Source: Acidobacteriota bacterium
Lineage (GTDB): Bacteria > Acidobacteriota > Terriglobia > Bryobacterales > Bryobacteraceae
DNA length: 49,925 nucleotides
Reading direction: 5' to 3'
Assembly: GCA_014584705.1 (NCBI GenBank)
Contig: JACTMJ010000001.1
Span: 1-49,925, forward strand
Shown here piece by piece: positions 1 to 10,498 of the stretch. Made by a program: the position numbers and the translations under genes. Positions within the stretch are counted from its first letter, which is position 1. Each line of letters begins with the position of its first letter. The notes under the pieces are model-generated. The model was not told the origin of the DNA, made no database searches, and worked only from the letters and a program-made list of their open reading frames with translations.

Positions 1-236
1 GCATCTCCAAACGATTCCTCCCCAGGCGCAGCACGCGCCTCACCCCAGTGTGGGGAAGAAACGCGGCGCAGGGAAGACGGTAGTGGGCGGACGCTTACTG
101 ATTTCGCGACATTCCCGCACGCTCTCCGCCGCTCGCAACCAGCCGCGCCCCGTCCGATTCCACGTATCGCAACCCTACAATCGTGCGGGTGGCAACCTCG
201 TTACCGCCACCCTCGACCTCGAAGGGAGCAGACCGT
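1..236. other. upstream region with -10-like TACAAT
   Basis: No gene is supported here. The only signal is a -10-like TACAAT at 176-181, about 55 bases before the start of the first gene, without a convincing -35. The frameshifted gene at the far end of the window has the same hexamer upstream (49361-49366), so the two may share a promoter style. Confidence 0.35.
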
Positions 237-1301
237 ATGAAAGCCAGCCGCAAACGCAACGTCGCCCGCAAAGCGAGAAACGCCCGCCCGCGCGCCAACG
301 CCAGGAAGATCCCGCCCCAGCCGAGCGCGCGACCCGCGCCAGCCGATCGGCAAGCCGCGCAGTCCGCGGAGACCCAACCTGTCGCCAATCAGGCCCCCAC
401 AAGCGATGGCTTCGTTTCGCAAAATCGCGCCAACGCCCTCCACTCCACCGGACCCCGCACCGCCGAAGGCAAAGTCGCCTCCTCCCAAAACGCCTTCAAG
501 CACGGCCTATCCATCCAGCGCCACGCCGTCCTCCGCGACGAAGACCCCGATCTCTACGCCCAGCTTCTCGCCGAACTCCGACAAATCTACCAGCCCCTCT
601 CCCGTCGCGAGAGCCTCGCCGTCGAGGACCTCGCCCAGTGCCGCTGGGCGCTCGCCCGCTTTGATAAGGCCGAAGCCGTCTGCCTCGAAAAGCTCACCGA
701 TTGAATCAACGACCCCGAAGCCTTTCCAGGCGAAGAGATCCTCGGCGCTGGCGAAAGCCTCGGCCACGCCGCCACCGTCCTCACCGACATCGACGACAAG
801 GACCGTCGCTTCGTCGAGCCCGACACCCATTACCCCGCCTTCGACAAGATCCACCACTACCGCACCTATTGGGAGCGCAAGCACACCCGCGCCCTCGCCG
901 AATTCGACCGCGCCCAGCGCGCCCGCCGCGCGGAAGCCTCCGAACACCGTGCGGAAGCAGCCGAACTCCGCGCCGAAGCCGCCCATCATCGCGCCGAAGC
1001 GCAAGCCCGGCGGCAGGCAGAAGCCCACGCCCTCAAAGAGGAACTCGCCCTCGCCCGCGAATCCCGCCAGCGCGAACTCCACGAATTCCGCCTAGAGCAG
1101 GCACGCGAGAAACTCCGCCACCAAACGAAGGCCCAGCCCAGTTCCGCCCATTCCGAGCCCCCCGAGTCCGCCGAGTCCGCCGAAGACGCCGCCCTCCGCG
1201 CCCTCGAATCCCTCATGAACGCCCCCACGCCCGTCACCGAAGCAGACTTCCTCCGCTCCAAACTCTCCCCAAACGGCTTCGTTTCGCAAAATGCCGGGTA
1301 G
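237..1301 (+). pseudogene. 'NRANAxHSTGPRT...KHGL' family protein, interrupted by in-frame stop
   Basis: Function unknown. The N-terminal half (ATG 237, stop 702-704) has a basic, proline/alanine-rich head and then the signature NRANALHSTGPRTAEGK followed by SSQNAFKHGL, which I recognise from many acidobacterial hypothetical proteins. After the TGA at 702-704 the same frame stays open to the TAG at 1299-1301 with clearly coding composition: a segment FDKIHHYRTYWERKHTRAL, then a long charged Ala/Arg/Glu coiled-coil-like stretch. The two halves therefore look like one gene of about 354 codons split by one nonsense codon. ATG 237 is chosen because GAAGGGAG (221-228) sits 8 bases upstream. The product may still be made as a 155-residue N-terminal protein. 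A readthrough codon or sequencing error cannot be excluded. Confidence 0.6.
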
Positions 1302-1592
1302 CCCCGGCACGAGACAGTCCTCGCATCCCCACCCCCGCTTCGGCTTCTGGCGGCAAGGAGATGCGGGAAGTGCGATCAAGCCTGCAACCCCGGCAACGTG
1401 AAGCCCACCACGGCGGCACATCGCGCTTCCGGAGGGTCTCGTGAGGGCAGGTGAACACCGCGCCCACGATCAAGGAAGTTGCTGCATCGCGCCGACAATC
1501 GTGCCCCCAGCCCCGCGAATCGCCCTCGCCTGTGCTATCCTTTACGAAGTACAAGGATAAATACGCAGAGACAAAGGAGTAGTGACCACCGG
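1302..1592. promoter_or_regulatory. rpsO upstream region with hairpin and ribosome binding site
   Basis: There is no gene in this stretch. Close to rpsO lies an inverted repeat, TATCCTT (1536-1542) and AAGGATA (1553-1559), whose inner bases TAC/GTA also pair around a GAA loop, giving about 10 bp with one bulge. A -10-like TATCCT (1536-1541) overlaps the left arm. AAAGGAGT at 1573-1580 is the ribosome binding site, about 12 bases before ATG 1593. S15 represses its own mRNA through leader structures in several bacteria, so this is a candidate autoregulatory element, but that role is inferred. Confidence 0.4.
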
Positions 1593-1862
1593 ATGGCACT
1601 CGCAACGGAAGAAAAGCAAGAGATTATCGCGAATTACCGGCAGCACGGCACCGACACGGGTTCTCCCGAGGTTCAGGTTGCCATTCTTAGCCGCCGGATT
1701 TCGGAACTCACTGAGCACTTCAAATCTCATAAGAAAGACCACCACTCCAGGAGAGGTCTCCTGACCCTGGTGGCCCAGCGTCGCCGTCTTCTGGTCTACC
1801 TGAAGAAGACGAGTCCCTTCCGATACGCCGAACTGATCCAGCGTCTTGGCATTCGCCGCTAA
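1593..1862 (+). CDS. rpsO: 30S ribosomal protein S15
   Basis: Primary 16S rRNA-binding protein of the small subunit platform; it binds helices 20-22 and joins inter-subunit bridge B4. The 89-residue product has the usual family length and shows the conserved [10 protein letters not shown] segment, the [18 protein letters not shown] block with the SHKKDHHSR rRNA-contacting motif, and the LLxYLKKTSPxRYxxLIxRLGIRR C-terminus. ATG 1593 is chosen over longer in-frame options because conservation begins there and a ribosome binding site precedes it. It is followed by pnp on the same strand, the classic rpsO-pnp arrangement, with a strong hairpin between them. Identification is secure. Confidence 0.97.
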   Translation: MALATEEKQEIIANYRQHGTDTGSPEVQVAILSRRISELTEHFKSHKKDHHSRRGLLTLVAQRRRLLVYLKKTSPFRYAELIQRLGIRR

Positions 1863-1947
1863 CCGGCGTCCTGCCCGCGGCCGCTCCGCCGTGTCTGCCG
1901 TCGTTTTTTGCGGTGTGCAACAGGCTGGCGGCCCCGCTGTTTGAGTG

Positions 1948-1980
1948 GCCAACGTTTCCATTTCGGAGGCGTTGGCTTTT
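1948..1980 (+). terminator. rpsO-pnp intergenic hairpin with short U-tract
   Basis: The arms GCCAACG (1948-1954) and CGTTGGC (1970-1976) extend inward by two G-T and three further pairs, to 1959/1965, giving about 12 bp with a 5-base loop; TTTT follows at 1977-1980. This has the form of a weak intrinsic terminator or attenuator between rpsO and pnp. In enterobacteria this interval carries a terminator and RNase III processing sites that control pnp. The same role here is inferred. Confidence 0.6.
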
Positions 1981-2110
1981 GCCGTATCTGGACCTGGACC
2001 CGCGCGGGGCGGCCAACTCCCCGCCGAAGCTGTTGTAATCGCGGGAATTTCCCTGCTCCGGGAGCTTTCCGCTGGTGGATCCGCTCTCCCGTCGAAAAAG
2101 GAAATTAACG

Positions 2111-4225
<2,115 letters not shown>

Positions 4226-4250
4226 GTGCGGGCGAGATCCGCAAATCGCG

Positions 4251-4281
4251 AAAAAGGCCCGGCGTGAAGCCGGGCCTTTTT
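4251..4281. terminator. bidirectional intrinsic terminator
   Basis: Perfect 13-bp inverted repeat: AAAAAGGCCCGGC (4251-4263), loop GTGAA, then GCCGGGCCTTTTT (4269-4281). It has a GC-rich stem and a U-tract in both directions. It lies 25 bases after the pnp stop and 17 bases after the stop of the converging subtilase gene, so it can end both transcripts. Confidence 0.92.
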
Positions 4282-4298
4282 GCATTGCCGTCCGGAAT

Positions 4299-7200
4299 CT
4301 ACTGAATAAGAATCCGTCCCGGAACCGACGATACTCCGCCAATCGTCAGCACCACGTCGTACTCCCCGGCGCTCAAGCCGTTCGGCACCTTGACGTTCAC
4401 CTGGTAGAGCCCCACGAACCCGGGCGCGAGTCCGCTAAACTCCACGTTTGCGGGGATGCCGTTGATCGTAACCACGGGCTGCACCGCGGTGAGCTTCACC
4501 GGATTCGACGGGCTCACCGTCCCGCTCGGCGGATTGCCGCCCGCCAGCGGACCCAGGCCATTGCCGTACATCTCCAGCACGTCTCCGCTTTGCGCGCGCC
4601 GGTTGGAGCCGTGCAGGCCGAGCCGCTGATTGTTCCGGAAAATCTCCATCGCAAGCAGCTTTTTGTTCGTGCCCGCCTCGATGTATTGGAATAGCCCCGG
4701 CGCGTAGGTCGCCACGGCCACATCCTGCAGCGCCGTGGCAATCTCTCCTACCGTCTGCACCTTGAAAACGGCACTCGATTGGCCGGCCAGTTCCCACGGC
4801 ACAAATACGTTGATCTGGCGCGGAGAGACATACACCATGCGGGCGGGCTCGCTGACCTGACGGTTGCGCGTATCGATGCCGACGCTCATTTCTCCCAGGG
4901 CGATCGGAAGCGGAACCGTACTGGCGTTCAGCGTGCCCGTCGCGATGTTGTTCCCGAAGATGGAGACGAATGAACCCGGCGCGATCGGGCCGCCCGCCTT
5001 GAAACCAGCTCCCTCCACGATGCCACCCTGGTCGATGACCGGGTCCGCGATCGCGCGCACATCAAACGTGGCTTCCACACCTCCGGGGTTCGGGTAGCGG
5101 GCGATGAAGGTTTGCGTTCCCACGGTGGGACCCATGCGGTAGCTGAATTGCGCGATGCCGAAGTCATCGGTCTTTCCATTGGTGACGCTGCCGGTGATGG
5201 CGCCGCCTCCCGTCTTCACTTCCCAGTTGATGGGAACGTCCTTGATCGGCAAGCCCCGGCAATCGGTCACTTTCACCAACAGCGCGGATGGCCCGTCATT
5301 GTTCGCAATGCCCACGCGTCCGTTCCCCAAGAGCGGCATGATATTGCACGGGGAGAAATTGCCCGCGATGTAGAGATAGGGAATCTTGACGTCTGGAATG
5401 CCCGCGTTCGAGTCTCCGCTACCCTTCACCAGAATCACGCCGTCGTAGAAGTCCTTCGTGGACGGGGTAGTCCCTCCCAGGCGGAAGGTCACCTCCCGCT
5501 GCTGCCCGCTGGGCACGTCAATCGCGCCCGGCAGCGTCCAGGTGACGGGTGATGCCTGGTCGCCATTGCTGTCGTAGGGTGCCCTCTCAAACGTAAACCG
5601 CAGCGATTGGTTGTACGCGTTTGCAATATTGATCTTGATCTCGATGCCCGCCGCGAGGCGGTCGTTGGTGACCTCGCCGAAATCGAGCGTTTGGGGCGAC
5701 ATCGTCACATACGAATCGAATGCCCAGCGGGCCTGCACCTCTCCGCCCCCCATGGCTACGTTGTAGGCCTGTTCCAGAACGCCCGTATTGATGTTTCGGT
5801 CAAATACATTCGTTCGCGTCTGTCCGTTCACCACTGCCACATCCCGGGCCGCGTTGATGATTGCGGATTTCACTTGCTCCGAACTGTAGTTGCTAAATCC
5901 TTCCGACTTGTCCAGGACCAGCGCGGCCACCCCGGCCACGAGTGGTGCGGCAAAGCTCGTGCCGTCCACCGCGATGTAACCCGAGGGGTCGTACATATCA
6001 CCATTCCGGTCATAGGTTTGCGTAGCCGTGTAGACGTTCTCTCCCACCGCCACCACTTCCGGCTTGATCAGCGGAAACCCGATATTCGGCCCGCGCGAAG
6101 AAAAGTCGGTGATCACCGAATCCGTGATTCCGTCGCCATTCACATCCCTTAGCGTCGCGCGCTCCACGTAAGTGCCGTTGATTTTCGCATTTGGCGGATT
6201 CGATTGCCCGTCGAGAAAATTGCGCAGTGCCGTCCCGTCGGAATCGCCGATCAGCATCGCGGGAATCTCCGCGTACCCGAGGCCCCCGGGTGCGAACACT
6301 TCCTGGCTGCCGTCGGTACGATAGAAAACCACGCCAACCGCACCCGCATCGCGCGCATTCCGTAGTTTCTCCGCGAATGTGCATTGCCCGGAACCGCGGG
6401 CAATGAAGGCGATCGAGCCATTCATCGAACCGCCCGGAAGCGCCGTGCAGGCCAATCCGTCATTGCCCGTCTTCCTCACATCCTTGAGCGGTGCATTCAA
6501 CGGAGTGGACGGAACCACCGGACCTCCAAGCGCACCCTTGTAGAGTCCGTTCCCCGCCGTGCCATTGGGACCGCCGGGCACTTCAAACACGCGGTAGAAC
6601 TCATGCCGGTTTGAGACCGCGCCTACCGTCAGGACATCCGGGTGCGTTCCGGGCGTGGCAATGGTCGCGAAGCCGGGTTTGCGCCCGGTGTTGTCCCCTT
6701 GATTTCCGGCGGCCACTACCACAAGCATGCCGCGATCGGCGGCTGCGCCCGCGGCATCGGCAAGCGCGTCACAGGCCACACCGCTGTTGTTTCCGCAAGC
6801 CGCATCGTCGAGCGGTCCCCAAACGGCGGGCGCGCCCAGCGAAAGTACGGCAATCTGCATCCCGTCGTTGTAAGCGTCTTCCAGCGCGAGGATCACGACA
6901 TCGGCGAATGTGCCGTCGTTAATCTGGGGAGATCCGAAGATCTTGTAGTTACCCAGATACGCTCCTGGAGCGACCCCGGACATAGTGCCATTGGGCGTGT
7001 CCACTTGCTGGCCGGCAACGATCATCGCCATCGCCGTCCCATGGCCCACGCGATCTCGTGCGCTCGTATCGTCCGGACGCGTCAGCTTAATCTGGTCATT
7101 ACTGCTGGGGTCCCCGCCAGCGATGCCGTCATCGGCGAGCTCCCGCACGTAACTGCGCGCCACAATCACCTTGTTGTTGGTGAACTGCGCATCGCTCGAA

Positions 7201-7733
7201 AATCGGGTGCGCGGAAAGCCGCTAGGCATCGGGAGCGGGCTGTTCGCGAACGCGGGGTGCGTCACATCAATGCCGGAATCGATGATGGCCACTCGAACGC
7301 CATCCCCCGCATTGTCCCGCCCGCCAACCAGCGGCCATACATCGCCCACATGCGCCGACTCTTTGGCCTTCTCGATATGCCGCCGGATGAACGGCAGTTC
7401 CACCACGCCGGCCACACCCGGCAGGTTTCGCAGACTCGCCGCTTGCTCCCGGCTGGCCGCAATGAAGATCGCGTTCGAGAGCATGCGGGCCTCCCCCGTC
7501 ACGGGAATACCGCGAGCGTGCAACGTCTCTCTGATCTGCGCGCGCCGGGTGTCGAGCCTCGCACCGTAAGCCGTCGCTTCCGCGCTTCGAATCTCCGCCC
7601 TGCTCTTGACGGTTCGGGCAATCGGTTGCCCTTCCAGCATCACCGCCCAGCGGCTGCCGCGTATCACTCCTTCCGCGAAGCCGCTGGCAGCGAAGACAAG
7701 AAGGACGATGGAGAATAGAAGACGTTTCATCAT
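4299..7733 (-). CDS. secreted subtilisin-like (S8) protease with PA insert, Ig-like and TIGR03437-type C-terminal domains
   Basis: Extracellular serine endopeptidase. From the chosen start (ATG 7733; 7730 is equally possible) it is about 1144 residues: a signal peptide (KRLLFSIVLLVFAASGFA), an inhibitor-I9-like propeptide (about 35-125), then the catalytic domain with Asp in VAIIDSGID (about 152), His in GHGTAMA (about 231), oxyanion Asn in AAGNQGD (about 344) and Ser in DGTSFAAP (about 593). A protease-associated insert lies at about 420-515 (GQCTFAEKLRNARDAGA). Downstream are a fibronectin-like region, a bacterial Ig-like domain near 855-935 (LLVKVTDCRGLPI) and the Solibacter C-terminal domain (SIFGNNIA, VYVSPRQINVFVPWE). 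The longer reading to 7757 would need a TTG start and places residues before the signal peptide. No good ribosome binding site was seen. It converges on pnp. Confidence 0.93.
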   Translation of the reverse strand: MMKRLLFSIVLLVFAASGFAEGVIRGSRWAVMLEGQPIARTVKSRAEIRSAEATAYGARLDTRRAQIRETLHARGIPVTGEARMLSNAIFIAASREQAASLRNLPGVAGVVELPFIRRHIEKAKESAHVGDVWPLVGGRDNAGDGVRVAIIDSGIDVTHPAFANSPLPMPSGFPRTRFSSDAQFTNNKVIVARSYVRELADDGIAGGDPSSNDQIKLTRPDDTSARDRVGHGTAMAMIVAGQQVDTPNGTMSGVAPGAYLGNYKIFGSPQINDGTFADVVILALEDAYNDGMQIAVLSLGAPAVWGPLDDAACGNNSGVACDALADAAGAAADRGMLVVVAAGNQGDNTGRKPGFATIATPGTHPDVLTVGAVSNRHEFYRVFEVPGGPNGTAGNGLYKGALGGPVVPSTPLNAPLKDVRKTGNDGLACTALPGGSMNGSIAFIARGSGQCTFAEKLRNARDAGAVGVVFYRTDGSQEVFAPGGLGYAEIPAMLIGDSDGTALRNFLDGQSNPPNAKINGTYVERATLRDVNGDGITDSVITDFSSRGPNIGFPLIKPEVVAVGENVYTATQTYDRNGDMYDPSGYIAVDGTSFAAPLVAGVAALVLDKSEGFSNYSSEQVKSAIINAARDVAVVNGQTRTNVFDRNINTGVLEQAYNVAMGGGEVQARWAFDSYVTMSPQTLDFGEVTNDRLAAGIEIKINIANAYNQSLRFTFERAPYDSNGDQASPVTWTLPGAIDVPSGQQREVTFRLGGTTPSTKDFYDGVILVKGSGDSNAGIPDVKIPYLYIAGNFSPCNIMPLLGNGRVGIANNDGPSALLVKVTDCRGLPIKDVPINWEVKTGGGAITGSVTNGKTDDFGIAQFSYRMGPTVGTQTFIARYPNPGGVEATFDVRAIADPVIDQGGIVEGAGFKAGGPIAPGSFVSIFGNNIATGTLNASTVPLPIALGEMSVGIDTRNRQVSEPARMVYVSPRQINVFVPWELAGQSSAVFKVQTVGEIATALQDVAVATYAPGLFQYIEAGTNKKLLAMEIFRNNQRLGLHGSNRRAQSGDVLEMYGNGLGPLAGGNPPSGTVSPSNPVKLTAVQPVVTINGIPANVEFSGLAPGFVGLYQVNVKVPNGLSAGEYDVVLTIGGVSSVPGRILIQ

Positions 7734-7825
7734 AGGTTGAACCCGGATTTCCGACAAATAGTTTCAAAGTTTCGAGAGCCGGCGGCCCGCCGCCAACGAT
7801 AAAAGATTGAGTAGACAGGAGTTAT

Positions 7826-7856
7826 GGATATCTGATATACTCTATCAAGGATATCC
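7826..7856 (+). promoter_or_regulatory. nested inverted repeat over promoter and ribosome binding site
   Basis: Outer arms GGATATC (7826-7832) and GATATCC (7850-7856) enclose inner arms TGATA (7833-7837) and TATCA (7843-7847), with a 2-base bulge. A -10-like TATACT (7836-7841) overlaps the inner arm and loop, and AAGGA (7847-7851), the ribosome binding site for ATG 7859, lies on the right side. It could be an operator or an mRNA hairpin that hides the ribosome binding site. No good -35 is present. Confidence 0.5.
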
Positions 7857-7858
7857 GT

Positions 7859-8131
7859 ATGCCTCCAAGACTTCCATTTCAGCAGGGCTCGCAGGTTGAA
7901 CATGAGCGTTTCGGCCTCGGTTCGGTGGTCAACATCACCGAAGAGCGCATGACGATTCGTTACGACGATCATGGCGAAAAGACCTTCGTTACTTCCATCG
8001 CCGTCACCCAATTAAGGAAAAGCGATCGCGAACCACCGGCTGAGAAGAAAGGCAAACGGAAGGCAGCCGCGGGCACCCCTGCGAAGCGGGCAGCGAAGAA
8101 AAAAGCGGAGCCATCCACACAAGAAGCATAG
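7859..8131 (+). CDS. small CarD/Tudor-like basic protein
   Basis: 90-residue protein. Residues about 8-55 (GSQVEHERFGLGSVVNI, then MTIRYDDHGEKTFVTS) resemble the small SH3/Tudor-like domain found at the C-terminus of UvrD/PcrA helicases and in CarD-type RNA-polymerase-binding proteins, with the 'V-H-x-x-FG-x-G-x-V' signature. The tail from about 65 is Lys/Ala-rich (KKGKRKAAAG, KRAAKKKAE) and probably unstructured and nucleic-acid-binding. It is likely a stand-alone RNA polymerase- or DNA-associated accessory protein; the family resemblance is seen, the role is inferred. AAGGA lies 7 bases before the ATG. Its start region sits inside a palindrome, suggesting autoregulation. Confidence 0.75.
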   Translation: MPPRLPFQQGSQVEHERFGLGSVVNITEERMTIRYDDHGEKTFVTSIAVTQLRKSDREPPAEKKGKRKAAAGTPAKRAAKKKAEPSTQEA

Positions 8132-8432
8132 CGAAAGCCCGGGGACGGATGACGCGCTACCGTACCCGGCTCCCGGCTTTTCAACAAGAAGCTCTGTCGC
8201 CCGCTCGAATCAAGTTCCCCCTCTATCTTCAACATACTGAGGCGTTTACCCACGACGGCCAGACGCGCACCCGCGCCCGGGCGTTTCCTCGAAATTCCCC
8301 CTCATTTGTAAACTCTCGGCCTCGGCCAGCGCTCCCGCTCAGCCCGCGCCGCAACACCGTGCTCACCGCATCCCCACCCCCGAAATCCAGGCAACACACC
8401 GGGCATGATATTTTACTCGCAGGAGTGTCCTC
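8132..8432. other. intergenic stretch, no gene seen
   Basis: About 300 bases between the small basic protein and the amidohydrolase. Open frames here lack ribosome binding sites and recognisable content. The right end carries AGGAG (8421-8425), the ribosome binding site of the next gene, and an AT-rich TGATATTTTAC just upstream of it that could be part of a promoter. Confidence 0.5.
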
Positions 8433-9626
8433 ATGAATCGGAGAGAGATTTTGGCCCGTCTGGCGGGCGGCGCGGCGGTAGGGTTGGCGGCAAACCCCCT
8501 TTCCGCGCAAACAGATAGCCTCAGTGAGCGCCGCACCGGCGGCAAGATGCCGCTGGAGTTGGAAGACTTCGTCCCCAAGAGCATGCTGCACGTCGAAGAG
8601 CACATCGTGGAGCGCTCCAAGTTCCCCGTGGTCGACGTACATACGCACTGGAGTTTCTCCGCCAAGTCCCCTGACGGTTCCGGACTGAAGTTCTCCGCGA
8701 CGCCGGAAGAACTCCTGGCGGTGATGGACCGCCGCAATATCCGCACGCTCATCAACGTCACCGGCGGCTACGATAAAGGCTTCCTCGAGAGCCACAATCA
8801 GTACGACCTTGCCCATCCGGGGCGCTTTATCACCCTCACGGAGCCTCAGTGGCATCGAGCTAATGAGCCCGGCTACGCCAAAATGCAGGCGGATTCCGTC
8901 GAGCGCGAGGTCAGCCGCGGGGCCAAGGGATTGAAAGTCCTCAAGACGCTGGGCCTTTTCCTTCGCAACACCGATGGAACCTTGGTCAAGGTGGACGACA
9001 AGCGCTTTGATCCGATGTGGGAAGTCTGCGGCGCGAAGAAGATTCCCGTATTCATGCACGTGGGCGATCCGGAAGCCTTTTTCCTGCCCATCGACAAGAC
9101 CAACGAGCGCTTTGAAGAGCTGAATAATCACCCGGATTGGAGCTTCCACGGCAAGGACTTTCCCAGCTTCATGGAAATCATGGAAGCCCGCAACCGCGTG
9201 ATCACCCGCCATCCCAAAACGCAGTTCATCCTGCTGCACTGGGGCAACAACGCGGAGAATCTTGGCCTGGTCGCCCAATGGATGGAGAAGTTCCCGAACA
9301 TTTACGTGGAACTCGCCGCCCGCATCGGCGAACTGGGTCGCGCACCGCGTACGACGCGCAAGTTCATCGAGCGCTACCAGGATCGCTGCATGTTCGGCAC
9401 GGATGCCATTCCCAAGGGCTATAACGTCCCGCAGCAGATCTTCGGCGATGATCTTTACAAGATCTATTACCGCTTCCTCGAAACACAAGACGAGTACTTT
9501 GACTACGCCCCCGCCCCCGTGCCGCCGCAGGGCCGATGGCGGATCTACGGCCTCGGGCTTCCCGACAGCATCCTCAAGAAGATTTACCACGGGAATATTG
9601 ACCGGGTCATGAGGTTACCGGCATGA
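8433..9626 (+). CDS. amidohydrolase family protein (TIM-barrel metal hydrolase), Tat-exported
   Basis: 397-residue amidohydrolase_2-type hydrolase or decarboxylase. The N-terminus has a Tat-like signal (NRREILARLAGGAAVGL, then cleavage near LSAQ). The metal-binding HxH is in VVDVHTHW (H70, H72). Later barrel motifs are PVFMHVGDPEAFF, FILLHWGNNAENL and the C-terminal Asp in MFGTDAIP. Members include decarboxylases of the ACMSD/resorcylate type and uncharacterised periplasmic hydrolases; the substrate cannot be told. AGGAG lies 7 bases before ATG 8433. Its stop overlaps the next start (ATGA), so it is translationally coupled to the CBM9-like protein. Confidence 0.88.
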   Translation: MNRREILARLAGGAAVGLAANPLSAQTDSLSERRTGGKMPLELEDFVPKSMLHVEEHIVERSKFPVVDVHTHWSFSAKSPDGSGLKFSATPEELLAVMDRRNIRTLINVTGGYDKGFLESHNQYDLAHPGRFITLTEPQWHRANEPGYAKMQADSVEREVSRGAKGLKVLKTLGLFLRNTDGTLVKVDDKRFDPMWEVCGAKKIPVFMHVGDPEAFFLPIDKTNERFEELNNHPDWSFHGKDFPSFMEIMEARNRVITRHPKTQFILLHWGNNAENLGLVAQWMEKFPNIYVELAARIGELGRAPRTTRKFIERYQDRCMFGTDAIPKGYNVPQQIFGDDLYKIYYRFLETQDEYFDYAPAPVPPQGRWRIYGLGLPDSILKKIYHGNIDRVMRLPA

Positions 9627-10372
9627 AGCGCGTTCTTCTCGGATTCGTAGTGGCACTGATCGCAACCATGACTTCATCCTCGCAAGATAGCTCGTCTTCC
9701 CTGCCGCCCCTGCCGAGCTATACCGTTCACCGCGCGGCAAAGGGTCCCGGCCTTCAAGCCTTTTCCGCCGCGGCGTGGGCCAAAGCCGGGAAGATCGTCT
9801 GGGGGCCCGCAAACGCGCGAACCACGTTCCGCGCCTTGTGGGCCGGAGATGGGCTTTGGCTGCGTTTCGACGTCGAAGACCCCTCGCCCTGGCACACCAT
9901 GACCAAGCGTGACGAACACCTCTGGGAAGAGGAAGTGGTGGAGATTTTCATCGATACCGACGGCAGCGGAAAGCACTATGGCGAGTATGAGATCAACCCC
10001 GCCAACGTGCTCTGCGACCTGGACATGGCCCAAGGCTGGCCGAAAGTGACCGGCGACATCACCTGGGACCATCAGGGTCTCGCATCGGCGGTCGAAATGC
10101 GCAAGGCGTCCGGCGCGGATCCCGGCGGCTGGACGGCGATTCTGCACCTGCCCTGGGAAGGATTCGCCTCCCTGGAGCCGGTGAAGACGGGCCGGGCCAA
10201 AGCTCCGCCCAAGACGGGCGACGTCTGGCGAGCCAATCTCTTTCGCATTAAGCGCCCCGGCGGCCCCTCCGCCCCGGCCAAGGATGCCATCTTCGCCGCC
10301 TGGTCACCCAGCGGAAAGACGACCTTCCACTATCCTCCGCGATTCGGCTATTTTCGCTTCGCCGCCGATTAG
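9623..10372 (+). CDS. secreted carbohydrate-binding-like protein (CBM9-like fold)
   Basis: 249 residues with a short signal peptide (KRVLLGFVVALIATM). The body reads as a CBM9-like/DOMON-type beta-sandwich: FRALWAGDGLWLRFDVEDPSPW, then EEEVVEIFIDTDGSGKHYGEYEINPANVLCDL and the closing WRANLFRIKRPGG segment, typical of proteins annotated 'carbohydrate-binding family 9-like'. It probably binds a glycan or haem-like ligand at the cell surface. It overlaps the preceding amidohydrolase by ATGA, so both probably act on the same extracellular substrate. A hairpin without a U-tract follows. Confidence 0.82.
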   Translation: MKRVLLGFVVALIATMTSSSQDSSSSLPPLPSYTVHRAAKGPGLQAFSAAAWAKAGKIVWGPANARTTFRALWAGDGLWLRFDVEDPSPWHTMTKRDEHLWEEEVVEIFIDTDGSGKHYGEYEINPANVLCDLDMAQGWPKVTGDITWDHQGLASAVEMRKASGADPGGWTAILHLPWEGFASLEPVKTGRAKAPPKTGDVWRANLFRIKRPGGPSAPAKDAIFAAWSPSGKTTFHYPPRFGYFRFAAD

Positions 10373-10402
10373 CCCGCGGCGGGTCTCACCCGTCCATTTC
10401 CG

Positions 10403-10429
10403 GGGGAGAGGGTCATCCACCCTCTCCCC
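10403..10429 (+). terminator. terminator-like hairpin without U-tract
   Basis: Perfect 11-bp stem: GGGGAGAGGGT (10403-10413), loop CATCC, ACCCTCTCCCC (10419-10429). It follows the amidohydrolase/CBM9 pair. No T-run follows it, so it may stabilise the 3' end of the mRNA or work with Rho. Confidence 0.5.
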
Positions 10430-10453
10430 GCGAGAAACCTCGATCTTGCCGGA

Positions 10454-10498
10454 TATAATAGATACTTCGGAGTACCCTATGTCAGAAGTATCTTTTTT
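10454..10498 (+). promoter_or_regulatory. TATAAT box plus inverted repeat enclosing start codon
   Basis: A consensus -10 TATAAT (10454-10459) is followed directly by an 8-bp inverted repeat, GATACTTC (10461-10468) and GAAGTATC (10485-10492). Its 16-base loop contains the ribosome binding site (CGGAG region) and ATG 10479. A run of six T (10493-10498) follows. It can be read as an operator over the transcription start or as a hairpin/attenuator over the start codon. No -35 is evident. Confidence 0.5.

Noticed and set aside
8229-9590. Long minus-strand frame opposite the amidohydrolase
   Set aside because: Antisense shadow; the plus-strand frame carries the HxH and other metal motifs.
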